DNA of 64,000 nucleotides from Ruegeria lacuscaerulensis (GCF_013034685.1 NZ_WQGO01000006.1:124001-188000); one strand, 5' to 3'. Positions 55,864 through 64,000 are shown, numbered from the stretch's first letter. The notes: generated from the letters alone by a model not told the origin. Translations and numbers: made by a program.

Positions 55864-56562
55864 ATGGCCGATACTTTGTTTTCCCTGCCCAAGCCGGTTG
55901 TTATACCGGTTCAGGGGCTTTCCACCCCCTATCCTGTTGGCCGGATATTCTGCGTTGGGCGCAATTATGCCGCCCATGCCGCAGAGATGGGCCATGAAGT
56001 GGATCGTGAGGCACCGTTCTATTTCACCAAATCCGCGGCAAACGCGATCCTGACCGGCGCAACCGTGCCATATCCACCGGGAACTGAGAATTTCCATCAT
56101 GAGATGGAATTGGCGGTCGCCATTGGCGCGCCCGTGTTTCAGGCGTCGAAATCTCAAGCGACCGAGGCGGTCTATGCCTATGGCTGTGCGCTGGATATGA
56201 CGCGGCGTGACCTGCAAATTCGGGAACGGAACAAGCAGCGCCCTTGGGATTTGGGCAAGGACCTTGAAAACGGCTCGGTGTTTGCCCCTCTGACCCGGGC
56301 CCCGGACTGGTCGCCTAGCGATGACAAGCGGATCCATCTGAACGTCAACGGCGAAACCCGTCAGGATGCCACACTGCGCGAGCTGATCTGGAAGATCGAC
56401 GAAGTAATCAGCCATCTTTCCGGGTACTACCATCTTCGTCCGGGTGATTTGATCATGACCGGAACACCGGCAGGGGTAGGACCAGTTCAGGCAGGCGACG
56501 TGCTGGAGGGTGGAATTGACGGGCTGCATCCAATCCGCCTAACGCTAACTGAGACAGAATAG
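55864..56562 (+). CDS. fumarylacetoacetate hydrolase (FAH) family protein
   Basis: 232 residues. FAH fold with the metal ligands E80 and E82 in FHHEMELAVAIG and D111 in GCALDMTRRDLQ; GRNYAAHAAEMG and PGDLIMTGTPAGVGPVQAGD are family signatures. Closest in style to fumarylpyruvate hydrolase (NagK-like) or 2-hydroxyhepta-2,4-diene-dioate hydratase/isomerase enzymes of aromatic ring-cleavage routes. ATG 55864 gives the usual N-terminus. A possible promoter TTGCCC-16-TAATAT lies at 55807-55834. It stands alone. Confidence 0.87.
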   Translation: MADTLFSLPKPVVIPVQGLSTPYPVGRIFCVGRNYAAHAAEMGHEVDREAPFYFTKSAANAILTGATVPYPPGTENFHHEMELAVAIGAPVFQASKSQATEAVYAYGCALDMTRRDLQIRERNKQRPWDLGKDLENGSVFAPLTRAPDWSPSDDKRIHLNVNGETRQDATLRELIWKIDEVISHLSGYYHLRPGDLIMTGTPAGVGPVQAGDVLEGGIDGLHPIRLTLTETE

Positions 56563-56565
56563 ACC

Positions 56566-57777
56566 CTAAACAGGGTCTTTCAGCCATCCACCGACAAATT
56601 CGATCCGCGTCAGGCCGGTAAATCTGCGCACTCTATCCAACTCGGCCTCAAGGCGTCGAGTGCGCGCATCCGTCCAACGCACGCCACGTTCCGGCCACAG
56701 CGCGGTGACGCGCAGGACATCCTGATCCCGGTGGGCTTTCATATCGATCCGCCCCACCATCCTGTCCCCTTCAAGCAGGGGAAAGACATAGTAGCCATAT
56801 TTGCGTTTGAGGGCAGGCACGAAAACCTCGATCCGATAGTGAAAACCAAACAAACGCTCGGCGCGGTTGCGATCCCGCAACATTGGATCAAACGGGCTGA
56901 GAACCCGCATCCGACCGGGGGCCGGGGGCAGGTTTGTTGGATCGGGCCATTCTGGCCGGGTTATCACCTTGCGCGCGCGCCCATCGGCGCAGGTGACTTC
57001 GATTTCCTCGACATTCCCTTTGATTAGAGCTTGTTTGACCCATTCCCGAGCCTCAGACGCGCTGACCGTATCCCAGAATGCAGCCAGTTCCCCGGATGTC
57101 GCAAAACCCAATCGGTCCAGCGCGGCGTTGCACAACCAGTCGACGGTCTGCGCTGCGTCACAAGGCAGGTTGCCAGGGCAAAGATGGGTTTCGATCACCC
57201 GCTCAGTCAGATCATAGCGCTTCTGAAACCCCTGACGGCCCACAACGGCCAGTGCGCCGGACCGCCACAGGAATTCCAGCGCCGTTTTCGAGGGGTGCCA
57301 GTCCCACCATCCGCCCGAGCCTTTTTTCTCGTCCTTGCCGACATCCGAGGACGAAACCGGCCCGTGGTTTCGGATATGGGTCAGCACCGATTCAAACTGT
57401 TGCTCGAACCTATCCCGCCGCCAGTTCTTCCAGCGCGATTTCAACAGGGCTGCGTCGCGCTGAAACCGCAGGTGCCAATGGGGGTAGAACACCATCGGAA
57501 TTACGGCGGCGTCATGGGTCCAGTGTTCAAATAGGACACGATCTTGTTCATACAGCCGACTGAGGTTGCGCGCCCGATAGCTGGGTCTGCGCGAGAACAG
57601 GATCATATCATGGGCCCGTGCGACGGTGTTGATGCTGTCCAGTTGCACAAAGCCCAGACGCTGGATCAACTCCAATAGGTCCGCACCCTTGGCATTGCCC
57701 GAGGGCTGTTCCAGCAACGCGTGCCGATCCATGAATAGGGTCCGCGCGGCACGGTTGTCCAGCCGCCGCAACGCCAC
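56566..57777 (-). CDS. YcaQ-like winged-helix DNA glycosylase family protein
   Basis: 403 residues of the HTH_42/AlkX-YcaQ family, members of which unhook DNA interstrand crosslinks. Markers: GFVQLDSINTVARAHD near residues 42-57 (catalytic QxD-type Q and D), HWTHDAAVIP, and the C-terminal SPFDPMLRDRNRAERLFGF. GTG 57777 begins five bases after the stop of the LacI gene, so it is translationally coupled to that regulator, an unusual pairing. Confidence 0.86.
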   Translation of the reverse strand: MALRRLDNRAARTLFMDRHALLEQPSGNAKGADLLELIQRLGFVQLDSINTVARAHDMILFSRRPSYRARNLSRLYEQDRVLFEHWTHDAAVIPMVFYPHWHLRFQRDAALLKSRWKNWRRDRFEQQFESVLTHIRNHGPVSSSDVGKDEKKGSGGWWDWHPSKTALEFLWRSGALAVVGRQGFQKRYDLTERVIETHLCPGNLPCDAAQTVDWLCNAALDRLGFATSGELAAFWDTVSASEAREWVKQALIKGNVEEIEVTCADGRARKVITRPEWPDPTNLPPAPGRMRVLSPFDPMLRDRNRAERLFGFHYRIEVFVPALKRKYGYYVFPLLEGDRMVGRIDMKAHRDQDVLRVTALWPERGVRWTDARTRRLEAELDRVRRFTGLTRIEFVGGWLKDPV

Positions 57778-57781
57778 GGCG

Positions 57782-58807
57782 TCAGCGCCGTTTCAGAGTG
57801 TCGCCAAAGCTGATCTTGGGGGTCAGGGTCACACGGGTTTCAACCTCGGTCTCTGGATCGGCCAGCTGCGAGGCGATGATTTCGGCGGCCTTGCGCCCAA
57901 TCTCAAGCCGGCAGGCGTCCATCGTAGCCAGCTTGCGCGGCAGGCCCTGCAACAGTTCGACATTGTTGAACCCGGCCAGCCCGATCTGTCCCGGCACGTC
58001 GATGCCCTGGTCCAGCAGGTACAGCAGCCCACCCGCACCGATCATGTCGTTGGAATAGTACAGAAAATCCAGCTCGGGCGATCGTTCCAGCATCGCTTGT
58101 GTCATTTCGCGACCCTTGGCCAGAGCCGATCCGCCGGAATAGAATTCGCGGTCTTCGATCTCGATCCCGTTTTTGCCCAGCACTTCGGTGAAGCCTTCGA
58201 ACCGTTTGCGCGCGCGGTGGTCCAAAGGCATCTTGGTGCCCATGAAACCGATATGTTCATAGCCCGCCTTCAGGATTGCCTGGGCCATTTCACGCCCTGC
58301 ACGCCGATGGGAAATACCCACCATCGCATCCACGGGCTTGCCGTCAGTATCCATGATTTCAACGACGGGAATCCCCGCAGAGTCCAACATCGCGCGGGCT
58401 GCTTCAGTATGTTCCAGCCCTGCAATGATCACGCCCGAAGGCCGCCACGAGAGCATCTCGTATAGTACTTTCTCCTCTTTCTCGGGCAGATAATCCGTGA
58501 CGCCGACAACAGGCTGCAACTCGGTATCTTCGAGCACCTGGTTGATCCCGGTCAGCACCTCGGGGAAGACCATGTTCGACAGCGAGGGGATGATCACCGC
58601 CACCAGATTCACCCGGCTGGAGGCCAGCGCACCTGCGATTTTGTTCGGCACGTACCCCAACTCTTTCGCGGCGGCCAGAACGCGGGTGCGGGTTGCATCG
58701 GACACATCGCCCCGGTTGCGCAGAACCCGGCTGACCGTCATCTCTGACACCCCCGACGCTTCTGAGACATCACGAAGGGTAAGCGGGCGTTTTGTTTCTG
58801 TTGTCAC
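57782..58807 (-). CDS. LacI-family transcriptional regulator
   Basis: 341 residues. N-terminal LacI HTH: TLRDVSEASGVSEMTVSRVL with hinge NKIAGALASSRVNLV, then a periplasmic-binding-like effector domain (VAVIIPSLSNMVFPEVL; PLDHRARKRFEGF). Resembles GntR/IdnR gluconate-type regulators. GTG 58807 gives the standard length; the upstream frame to 58888 lacks HTH homology. No sugar transport or catabolic genes are adjacent, so its targets are unknown or autoregulatory. Confidence 0.9.
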   Translation of the reverse strand: MTTETKRPLTLRDVSEASGVSEMTVSRVLRNRGDVSDATRTRVLAAAKELGYVPNKIAGALASSRVNLVAVIIPSLSNMVFPEVLTGINQVLEDTELQPVVGVTDYLPEKEEKVLYEMLSWRPSGVIIAGLEHTEAARAMLDSAGIPVVEIMDTDGKPVDAMVGISHRRAGREMAQAILKAGYEHIGFMGTKMPLDHRARKRFEGFTEVLGKNGIEIEDREFYSGGSALAKGREMTQAMLERSPELDFLYYSNDMIGAGGLLYLLDQGIDVPGQIGLAGFNNVELLQGLPRKLATMDACRLEIGRKAAEIIASQLADPETEVETRVTLTPKISFGDTLKRR

Positions 58808-58921
58808 GAGGGCACCTGCGTCGTTGTTTTGAGGAATGGTAGCGTGAACAGGGCGCAATTTACAACTGCCCATCAAAGCCCATGACAACCCCGAAAAACC
58901 AAGCTAGAGAGAGGCTTGCGC

Positions 58922-58998
58922 GGCCCCGTGGCTCAACTGGATAGAGCAGCCCCCTCCTAAGGGGCAGGTTGCAGGTTCGAATCCTGCCGGGGTCGCCA
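58922..58998 (+). tRNA. tRNA-Arg (anticodon CCT)
   Basis: 77-base cloverleaf. Acceptor GGCCCCG pairs with CGGGGTC (one G-T), D arm GCTC/GAGC, anticodon arm GCCCC/GGGGC with loop CTCCTAA (anticodon CCT, reading AGG), T arm GCAGG-TTCGAAT-CCTGC, discriminator G and encoded CCA. tRNA-Arg(CCT) genes are frequent integration sites, and the DNA just downstream has lower GC. Confidence 0.97.
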
Positions 58999-59414
58999 GC
59001 CAGTCTTATGAACGAACATACCTCTCGCTTTGGATGATTTCGCGTGATGAGCGAGCATTGAAAAACCTTCGGAGACTGCAGTGTAACCGGACTTAGCGGC
59101 CGCGATTGCCAGGCATGATTTGGAGGCCAGCTGCTTTTTTGGCGAGCCAGTTCATGCGTCTTTCGATCAAGATGGCTCCACACCAGAAATTGTCGCCCAA
59201 CTAGGCTAAAGGCCGGTCTTTTGCCAACAATTGAACCGAACTGCCAAATTGGACCTGATCAGAAATCGACAGCACTGAATGGTTACAAAGCGTTTAGACA
59301 AAATCGCGATAACTTGTCCGCAAAAGGCACATTTACGCCCCAGGCCACACGTCAAGACGACGATGTCCCTCCTTAGCACTGTTCCCAACTACCAACGGGA
59401 ATGGAGTGCGGCTA
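58999..59414 (+). other. gene-free stretch after tRNA-Arg
   Basis: 416 bases without a convincing gene on either strand. Base composition is noticeably less GC-rich than the rest. I see no integrase fragment and no direct repeat of the tRNA 3' end within the window. Confidence 0.6.
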
Positions 59415-59903
59415 ATGCAATTTCTGAGTTTGAGGCTCTGCAAATGGAAGAGACGGTTTGCAGGTTATGTGATGGGGCTTTCTGTCCTGTCATGCGTGCT
59501 TGCAGTGCCTGGCGCCGGATACTCGGAACAACCTTTGGTGGTTGGCAGTGATCGAGGCGGTTTCTTGCATGATCGTTTGGTCGAATTGGAGAACCTTCAA
59601 AGAAATGGCATACGTGTCGAGCTGCGCGGGCGGATCTGTTATTCGACCTGTACGATGTTTCTTGGCCTGCCAGGGACATGTGTAACACCGGACACAATAT
59701 TTGGGTTTCATGGTCCGTCGCGTCATGGCCGGCCGCTCAGTGCCTCAGATTTTCAGTATTTCAGCGAAGTGATGGCGGAGTTCTACCCCGAGCCCATCAA
59801 GACTTGGTTCATGGAAACAGGACGAAACCGAATTCGCGGCGTACACAAAATCAAGGGTGCAGAGCTTATTCGATTGGGTGTTCTTGCTTGCCGCACGGCG
59901 TAG
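59415..59903 (+). CDS. ClpP/crotonase-like periplasmic protein
   Basis: 162 residues. An N-terminal membrane or signal segment (about 14-36) is followed by a small ClpP-like core: glycine pair G48-G49 (SDRGGFLHDRLVELE), a nucleophile-type S77 in CYSTCTMFLG and H99 in FGFHGPS. This fits the small periplasmic proteins of the ClpP/crotonase superfamily; proteolysis is unproven. ATG 59415 has GGAG eight bases before it. Lower GC than the housekeeping genes. Confidence 0.65.
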   Translation: MQFLSLRLCKWKRRFAGYVMGLSVLSCVLAVPGAGYSEQPLVVGSDRGGFLHDRLVELENLQRNGIRVELRGRICYSTCTMFLGLPGTCVTPDTIFGFHGPSRHGRPLSASDFQYFSEVMAEFYPEPIKTWFMETGRNRIRGVHKIKGAELIRLGVLACRTA

Positions 59904-59985
59904 CGTCGCGCTTGTCTTCAAACCTCTAGATAGGTATGAGTGTATTGTGTGAGCACAATCATAGCATGTGCTTTGACGGGTAGCC

Positions 59986-60738
59986 TTGCATAGGAAATTA
60001 GTCTGGTTGATTTCGGGACTCCTTCATCGAATTCATGGGGGCAAAGCGCGCAGAGCTCCTGCGCCGACAAAGCCGATCTGCGTCATAGGGGATGTCCATG
60101 GCTGCATCGGGCTTTTGGAAAAGCTCTTGTCCCAAGTACCGCATGACGCCCAGATCATTCTGGTTGGAGATTACATTGACCGAGGCGAACACAGCTCGGA
60201 GGTTTTGAGGATGATGCAAGCCTGCCCCGAATTTATGTGTTTGATGGGAAATCATGAGCAAATGCTACTGCGTTTCCTGGCCGATCCGAAGAAACACGGT
60301 CGTCAGTGGCTACGAAATGGGGGCTTGCAGACACTGGCGTCGTTTCGCATCCCAGCCGCTCGGCCAGAAATGACCTCCGAGGAACTGACCAAGTGTCGGG
60401 ATAGTTTGCGGCGCGCTATGGGTGATGAACTTGTTGGCTGGATCGCAGATTTTAAGACCAGTTTTCATAGTGGGAATATCTTTGTCTCGCATGCTGGGGC
60501 AGACCCCACGTGTCGGCTTGACCAGCAATCTGAGCACGACCTGCTTTGGGGCAACAAACATTTTCAGACCAAAGACAGGAAAGACGGTCAGTGGGTTGTC
60601 CATGGCCATACAATCGTGAGTCGCGCTGCGGTTCGGGGCGGCCGAATTGCTGTCGACACGGGCGCGTTCGCGACCGGCGTGCTCAGCGCAGTCTATCTGG
60701 ACGGTTCTGAGCCAGAGTTTCTGACGGCGCTTGGTTAG
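59986..60738 (+). CDS. PPP-family serine/threonine (bis-tetraphosphate-like) phosphatase
   Basis: 250 residues with the metallophosphatase motifs GDVHG (35-39), GDYIDRG (61-67) and GNHEQML (from 88), plus VVHGHTI and a late VDTGA, typical of PP2A-like PrpA/PrpB or ApaH-like enzymes. A metal pair acts on phosphoproteins or dinucleoside tetraphosphate. The start is TTG 59986 with only a weak ribosome site. It lies 82 bp after the ClpP-like gene; the two may form a unit. Confidence 0.84.
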   Translation: MHRKLVWLISGLLHRIHGGKARRAPAPTKPICVIGDVHGCIGLLEKLLSQVPHDAQIILVGDYIDRGEHSSEVLRMMQACPEFMCLMGNHEQMLLRFLADPKKHGRQWLRNGGLQTLASFRIPAARPEMTSEELTKCRDSLRRAMGDELVGWIADFKTSFHSGNIFVSHAGADPTCRLDQQSEHDLLWGNKHFQTKDRKDGQWVVHGHTIVSRAAVRGGRIAVDTGAFATGVLSAVYLDGSEPEFLTALG

Positions 60739-60993
60739 TATTGGTTGTTTTTGCAACACTGAAAAAAACAATCTAAGGCAGAATGCGTCGAAATATTGTT
60801 TCGCAAAAAGAGAGTGAATTAAACCTGAGATAACTAGGTATTTCGAGCGATTCATGTGCACCCTTCGGATCCCATTTTACGGCGTTCTGCAAACTGGACG
60901 TCGGCTGCACCCTTCAGGAGATGACTTGGGCCTCATGGCATTGCGGGGTGGTGGCAACACGGGCTTAGAAATCAGGCCCGCGGTGACAGCGGA

Positions 60994-62100
60994 GTGTTGG
61001 GCAGATTGAAAGTTGCCATCGTACATTATTGGCTAGTGGGAATGCGCGGCGGTGAAAAAGTCTTGGAGGCGCTGCTGGATCTATTTCCGGGCGCAGTGAT
61101 TGTGACTCATGTCTATGACCGCGAAAAGGTCAGCGCCAAGGTCAGAAAACACGAGGTGCGAGAGACCTTTATCGGGCGCTTGCCCGGTGCGCGAAAGCAC
61201 TATCAGAAATACCTGCCCCTTATGCCCCTGGCGCTTGAACAGATGGACATGCAGGAATTTGATCTGATTCTGTCCAGCGAATCCGGTCCGGCAAAGGGGA
61301 TCGTGCCGCGCCCCGATGCGTTGCATGTCTGCTATTGTCATTCACCGATGCGCTATATTTGGGATCACTATCACAGCTATCGGCAACAGGCGGGGGGTGT
61401 TGCGCGGATGGCGATGCCCTTCCTAGCGCATAGGCTGCGCGTTTGGGATGTCACGACTGCTGCTCGCGTGGATCGTTTCGTGGCCAATTCGTCCTTCATT
61501 CGTGACCGAATCCAAACCTATTATCGGCGCGAAGCAGAGGTTGTTTTTCCTCCGGTCGAGACGCAGGCGTTTCAGATATCGAACCATGTTGAAAACCACT
61601 ACCTGCTTGCAGGTGAGATGGTTTCTTACAAACGGGCCGATCTGGCGATTGATGCGTTCAACGCCTCTGGCCGTAAACTGGTGGTTGTTGGTGATGGTGA
61701 GATGCGCGGCGTGTTGGAAAAGAAATCCTGCCCCAATATCACTTTTCTTGGCCGGGTTGATAATGCCGAGCTAAAGCGTCAATTCGCCACCTGTCGCGCG
61801 CTGATTTTCCCCGGTGAGGAGGACTTTGGCATAGTTCCGGTCGAAGTGATGGCCAGCGGACGACCGGTGATCGCATATGGGCGCGGTGGGGCATTGGACA
61901 CCGTCATCGAGGGTGTCAGCGGTGTTTTGTTTCATGAACAGACCGCCGAAGCCCTAAACCTGGCCATCGACCGGTTCGAGAAGAACCCGGGTTTGGTGAA
62001 GGATCCAGCGACGATCAGGGCGTTGGCGGATACATTCGATGTTGAGGTCTTCAAGCAAAAGATATGGGCACTAATCGCTGACGCGCGGGCAAACGCCTGA
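60994..62100 (+). CDS. GT4 glycosyltransferase of a polysaccharide locus
   Basis: 368 residues of GT-B fold. N-terminal VAIVHYWLVGMRGGEKVLEAL, acceptor-side HVCYCHSPMRYIWD, and the donor site GEMVSYKRADLAIDAF then FPGEEDFGIVPVEVMASGRP (E-x7-E). Similar to WbaZ/GumH-type mannosyl or related transferases. Start is uncertain: GTG 60994 lies inside the GGAG, so TTG 61006 may be used. It precedes spike genes and a polymerase-like membrane protein. Confidence 0.85.
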   Translation: MLGRLKVAIVHYWLVGMRGGEKVLEALLDLFPGAVIVTHVYDREKVSAKVRKHEVRETFIGRLPGARKHYQKYLPLMPLALEQMDMQEFDLILSSESGPAKGIVPRPDALHVCYCHSPMRYIWDHYHSYRQQAGGVARMAMPFLAHRLRVWDVTTAARVDRFVANSSFIRDRIQTYYRREAEVVFPPVETQAFQISNHVENHYLLAGEMVSYKRADLAIDAFNASGRKLVVVGDGEMRGVLEKKSCPNITFLGRVDNAELKRQFATCRALIFPGEEDFGIVPVEVMASGRPVIAYGRGGALDTVIEGVSGVLFHEQTAEALNLAIDRFEKNPGLVKDPATIRALADTFDVEVFKQKIWALIADARANA

Positions 62101-62190
62101 CGCGGACGCAACGCACGCAGGACTTGTTGGTCATTAAGCGGTTTTTCCTAACGTGCCGCTGATTGACACACAGACAGCGAGTCCTGACCC

Positions 62191-62460
62191 ATGACCACCA
62201 ATCCTTTCGTAAACCGAGTATCCAGCCTGTCCGGTCCTGCCCGAGATATTGCACCCGTGACGCCTTCGGATACTGCGGACCTGCCCGATGTGGCGATCGG
62301 GCTATACGTTGAATCGGGCGGGACGATTGTGTTGACGACTGTTCGCGGGGAAATCCGCACGGTGCAGGTTCTGGACTTTTCGATCCTGCCAGTGGGCGTC
62401 AGCCGTGTGCATGCCACGGGCACAACGGCCAGTGGAATCCATGCAATGGTGCTGGCATGA
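62191..62460 (+). CDS. ghsA: GhsA-like gene-transfer-agent head spike base protein
   Basis: 89 residues of the RCAP_rcc01079-type spike base family: a proline/threonine-rich start (ARDIAPVTPSDTADLPDVA), a central beta domain (GLYVESGGTIVLTTVRG) and the signature end PVGVSRVHATGTTASGI. In Rhodobacter capsulatus the homologue GhsA forms the base of spikes on the GTA capsid. It overlaps the next gene by 4 bp (ATGA), as expected for a spike base and fibre pair. Confidence 0.72.
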   Translation: MTTNPFVNRVSSLSGPARDIAPVTPSDTADLPDVAIGLYVESGGTIVLTTVRGEIRTVQVLDFSILPVGVSRVHATGTTASGIHAMVLA

Positions 62461-63344
62461 AGCTGACCCGCGACCTTTCTGTTACGTCGCACCCTGCGCG
62501 CCGGGTATCTGGCCCAGCCCTGTCACTTAATTTCGAGCGGCAGGAGTACCGGCGGTTCGGGCGCCCCATCGCGTTGAGCGAGGCGATGACCTTCGCGCGT
62601 GCCTCTTCGGCCCGGCAGGCCGGGGCCTCGGGCATGATCGAGACGGTGGGCGATGACGTATTGCGGCGAGATCATGTGGTCGGAACCGGAGCGTTCCGGG
62701 GGGCCTTGTTCGAAGGTCAGGCCACCAATCTGCTGCACTATTCAGATGACTTTACCCAATCCTACTGGAACGGATATGCGCGTAAGCCCAGTTTCGTCGG
62801 CGGGCAGCTTGCGCCGGACGGGACGGCTTCGGCCCAGACGTGGAATTGCGCGAATACCACGGGCGGCCCGGACCTGAACCGAGGTGGGGTACTGATCCCC
62901 TATCCTGGGGCGTCGGGCACGGCGACGGTCAGTATCTGGTTGCGTGCCAGCGCACCTCTGACCATGCGGTTCGGGCAGTCGGACAAGACATCAAAAACGA
63001 TTGACGTCACGACCCAATGGCAACGGTTCAGTCACACGGATCTGTTGCCCAACAATCAGAACCGGATCTTTATCCTGTATGAGGCCATCAACAGCGATAT
63101 TGACCTCTTTATCTGGGGCGCGCAGGCGGAAACCGGCAACGCGCTGACCAGCAATATCGCCACAACCGGGGCCGAGGCCACCCGTGCGGCCGATCAGGCT
63201 GGTTTGACCGGGTTGACCGGAGCGTTTGAGGTCACAGTCACATACGAGGATGACAGTCAGGACGTGATGGCCAATCAGAGTATCACCGACGGCTGGTGGC
63301 CCGTGCTGACGCAGCCCAGAGTCAAGTCCATCGTGCTGAGCTGA
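62457..63344 (+). CDS. ghsB: GhsB-like head spike fibre protein
   Basis: 295 residues. The fibre-domain region NLLHYSDDFTQSYWNG is followed by TVSIWLRASAPLTMRFG, WGAQAETGNALTS and ATRAADQAGL, a carbohydrate-binding-like jelly-roll pattern common to phage head fibres. In R. capsulatus GhsB decorates GTA heads and binds the capsule of recipient cells. No other GTA structural gene is present here. Confidence 0.72.
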   Translation: MKLTRDLSVTSHPARRVSGPALSLNFERQEYRRFGRPIALSEAMTFARASSARQAGASGMIETVGDDVLRRDHVVGTGAFRGALFEGQATNLLHYSDDFTQSYWNGYARKPSFVGGQLAPDGTASAQTWNCANTTGGPDLNRGGVLIPYPGASGTATVSIWLRASAPLTMRFGQSDKTSKTIDVTTQWQRFSHTDLLPNNQNRIFILYEAINSDIDLFIWGAQAETGNALTSNIATTGAEATRAADQAGLTGLTGAFEVTVTYEDDSQDVMANQSITDGWWPVLTQPRVKSIVLS

Positions 63345-63362
63345 TGGGGCCTGCATCCACCT

Positions 63363-63399
63363 GAAATGCCGTGGAGCTGTGTTTGGCTTACGGCATTTC
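63363..63399. promoter_or_regulatory. inverted repeat after ghsB
   Basis: Perfect 10-bp inverted repeat GAAATGCCGT / ACGGCATTTC with a 17-base spacer, between ghsB and the membrane protein gene. There is no T run on either strand. It could be a transcription-factor site or an mRNA hairpin. Confidence 0.45.
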
Positions 63400-63495
63400 G
63401 GTATTCAAAAAACAACTTAAGATTGTTTCTCGCCAAGCGAGCGGATAGGTTTGCATATGGTCTTTTGGGTTCGGCAATAAGGCGGTCCTCCTGCG

Positions 63496-64000
63496 ATGTT
63501 CTTTCTGGCTTGGATGCTGATATGCGCCGCGCTGGGGCTGTTCTTTTGGGTGGCCCTGTCGTTGCGGTCAGCTCCGATTGTGCTGAGCCTGATGTTCTTC
63601 GCTCTGATCTATTGCATCCGTCCTGCAATGATCATGCTTGGGGCAAATCTGGTGAATCCTGCGCTGTTCAATGACTCGGCCGAGCTGGGTGCTTTCGCGT
63701 TGATCTACGCGTTCTTGTATCTGTCTGCGGCGCTGGTCACGGTTGTGATCTTGAGTGCTGCGCGTCCCGGATTCGGTGCCGGTCTGTTTCCCGCAATGTC
63801 GTCACGCGTCGATACCGTTTCGGCGCTTGTGGCTATTCTTCTGACCATCGTTGCAATGGGTATCGGCGCACAGCTATTTCTGAAATTCGGGTCGCTTCAA
63901 GCAATCCTTTTTGCAGCGAAGATCACAAAAGACCTGGCGGGCACTTTTGGGCTTAGGTCCCTTGTCGGGCTGGGAGCATTCTTTTCTTCGGTCGCCTTGT
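63496..64000 (+). CDS. polytopic membrane protein, polysaccharide polymerase-like (partial)
   Basis: Open from ATG 63496 to the right edge (168 codons visible). Translation begins MFFLAWMLICAALGLFFWVA and shows at least four hydrophobic segments with short polar loops, resembling Wzy/O-antigen polymerase or ligase-type proteins. The identity is inferred from topology and from the neighbouring glycosyltransferase; the C-terminal part is outside the window. The upstream base sequence gives only a weak ribosome site. Confidence 0.6.
   Translation, partial: MFFLAWMLICAALGLFFWVALSLRSAPIVLSLMFFALIYCIRPAMIMLGANLVNPALFNDSAELGAFALIYAFLYLSAALVTVVILSAARPGFGAGLFPAMSSRVDTVSALVAILLTIVAMGIGAQLFLKFGSLQAILFAAKITKDLAGTFGLRSLVGLGAFFSSVAL

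Noticed and set aside
58860..59183. 107-codon minus-strand ORF containing GRIRTCNLPLRRGLLYPVEPRG-type sequence
   Set aside because: It is the antisense translation of the tRNA-Arg gene, a familiar false ORF in databases.
59000..59400. Possible integrase or transposase remnant after tRNA-Arg
   Set aside because: All short frames were read and none gives recognisable recombinase motifs; no flanking inverted or direct repeats were found.

Overview
The window is a chromosomal segment of an alphaproteobacterium, almost certainly of the Rhodobacterales (Roseobacter/Rhodobacter group). The indicators are a RegB-SenC-RegA redox regulon core, AddAB instead of RecBCD, a mitofilin-like protein beside HemY and HemD, a form I carbon monoxide dehydrogenase (cox) cluster, a gene-transfer-agent type head-spike pair, and generally high-GC coding with many ATGA overlaps. 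No species is claimed.

Layout. 1-4 kb: hslU (cut by the left edge) and hslV, separated by an inserted MFS transporter, then a DUF1127 peptide and trxA. 4-12.4 kb: a tightly overlapping minus-strand array tsaE-amgK-murU-addB-addA (tRNA modification, MurNAc recycling, recombinational repair). 12.5-16.8 kb: a kinase-less PAS protein, regB, and divergent senC and regA. 16.8-24.6 kb: small housekeeping and hypothetical genes, ahcY, an extensin-like protein, a royal-jelly-like periplasmic protein with a divergent LysR regulator, EVE and YCII proteins. 24.6-30.2 kb: gpsA and tsaD, divergent from hemD, mitofilin and hemY. 30.2-38.3 kb: a tripartite tricarboxylate transporter (tctCBA) with a family III CoA-transferase and a citrate-synthase-fold lyase, divergent from an OmpR-type regulator, a sensor kinase and an extra binding protein. 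38.5-47 kb: coxC-M-S-L-D-E-F, a 32-codon ORF, and coxG. 47-58.9 kb: an orphan Imm11-like gene, asd, an LPS-core glycosyltransferase, an MFS transporter, a cyclase-like DUF3095 protein, an aldolase/PLP-decarboxylase pair with a divergent HpaR-like regulator, a probable structured ncRNA, a FAH-family hydrolase, a YcaQ-like protein and a LacI regulator. 58.9-64 kb: tRNA-Arg(CCT), then lower-GC accessory DNA with a ClpP-like periplasmic protein and a PP2A-like phosphatase, then a polysaccharide locus (glycosyltransferase, ghsA- and ghsB-like spike genes, and a polytopic membrane protein cut by the right edge).

How genes work together. The cox genes encode a complete CO-oxidising molybdoenzyme plus its maturation factors. 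The tct locus looks like a self-contained uptake, CoA activation and C-C cleavage module for a tricarboxylate-like acid, with its own three-component control. The spike genes beside polysaccharide genes repeat the known Rhodobacter capsulatus arrangement in which gene transfer agent spikes are encoded next to capsule genes, the capsule being the receptor. The least explained element is a multi-hairpin minus-strand RNA candidate at about 55.41-55.62 kb.
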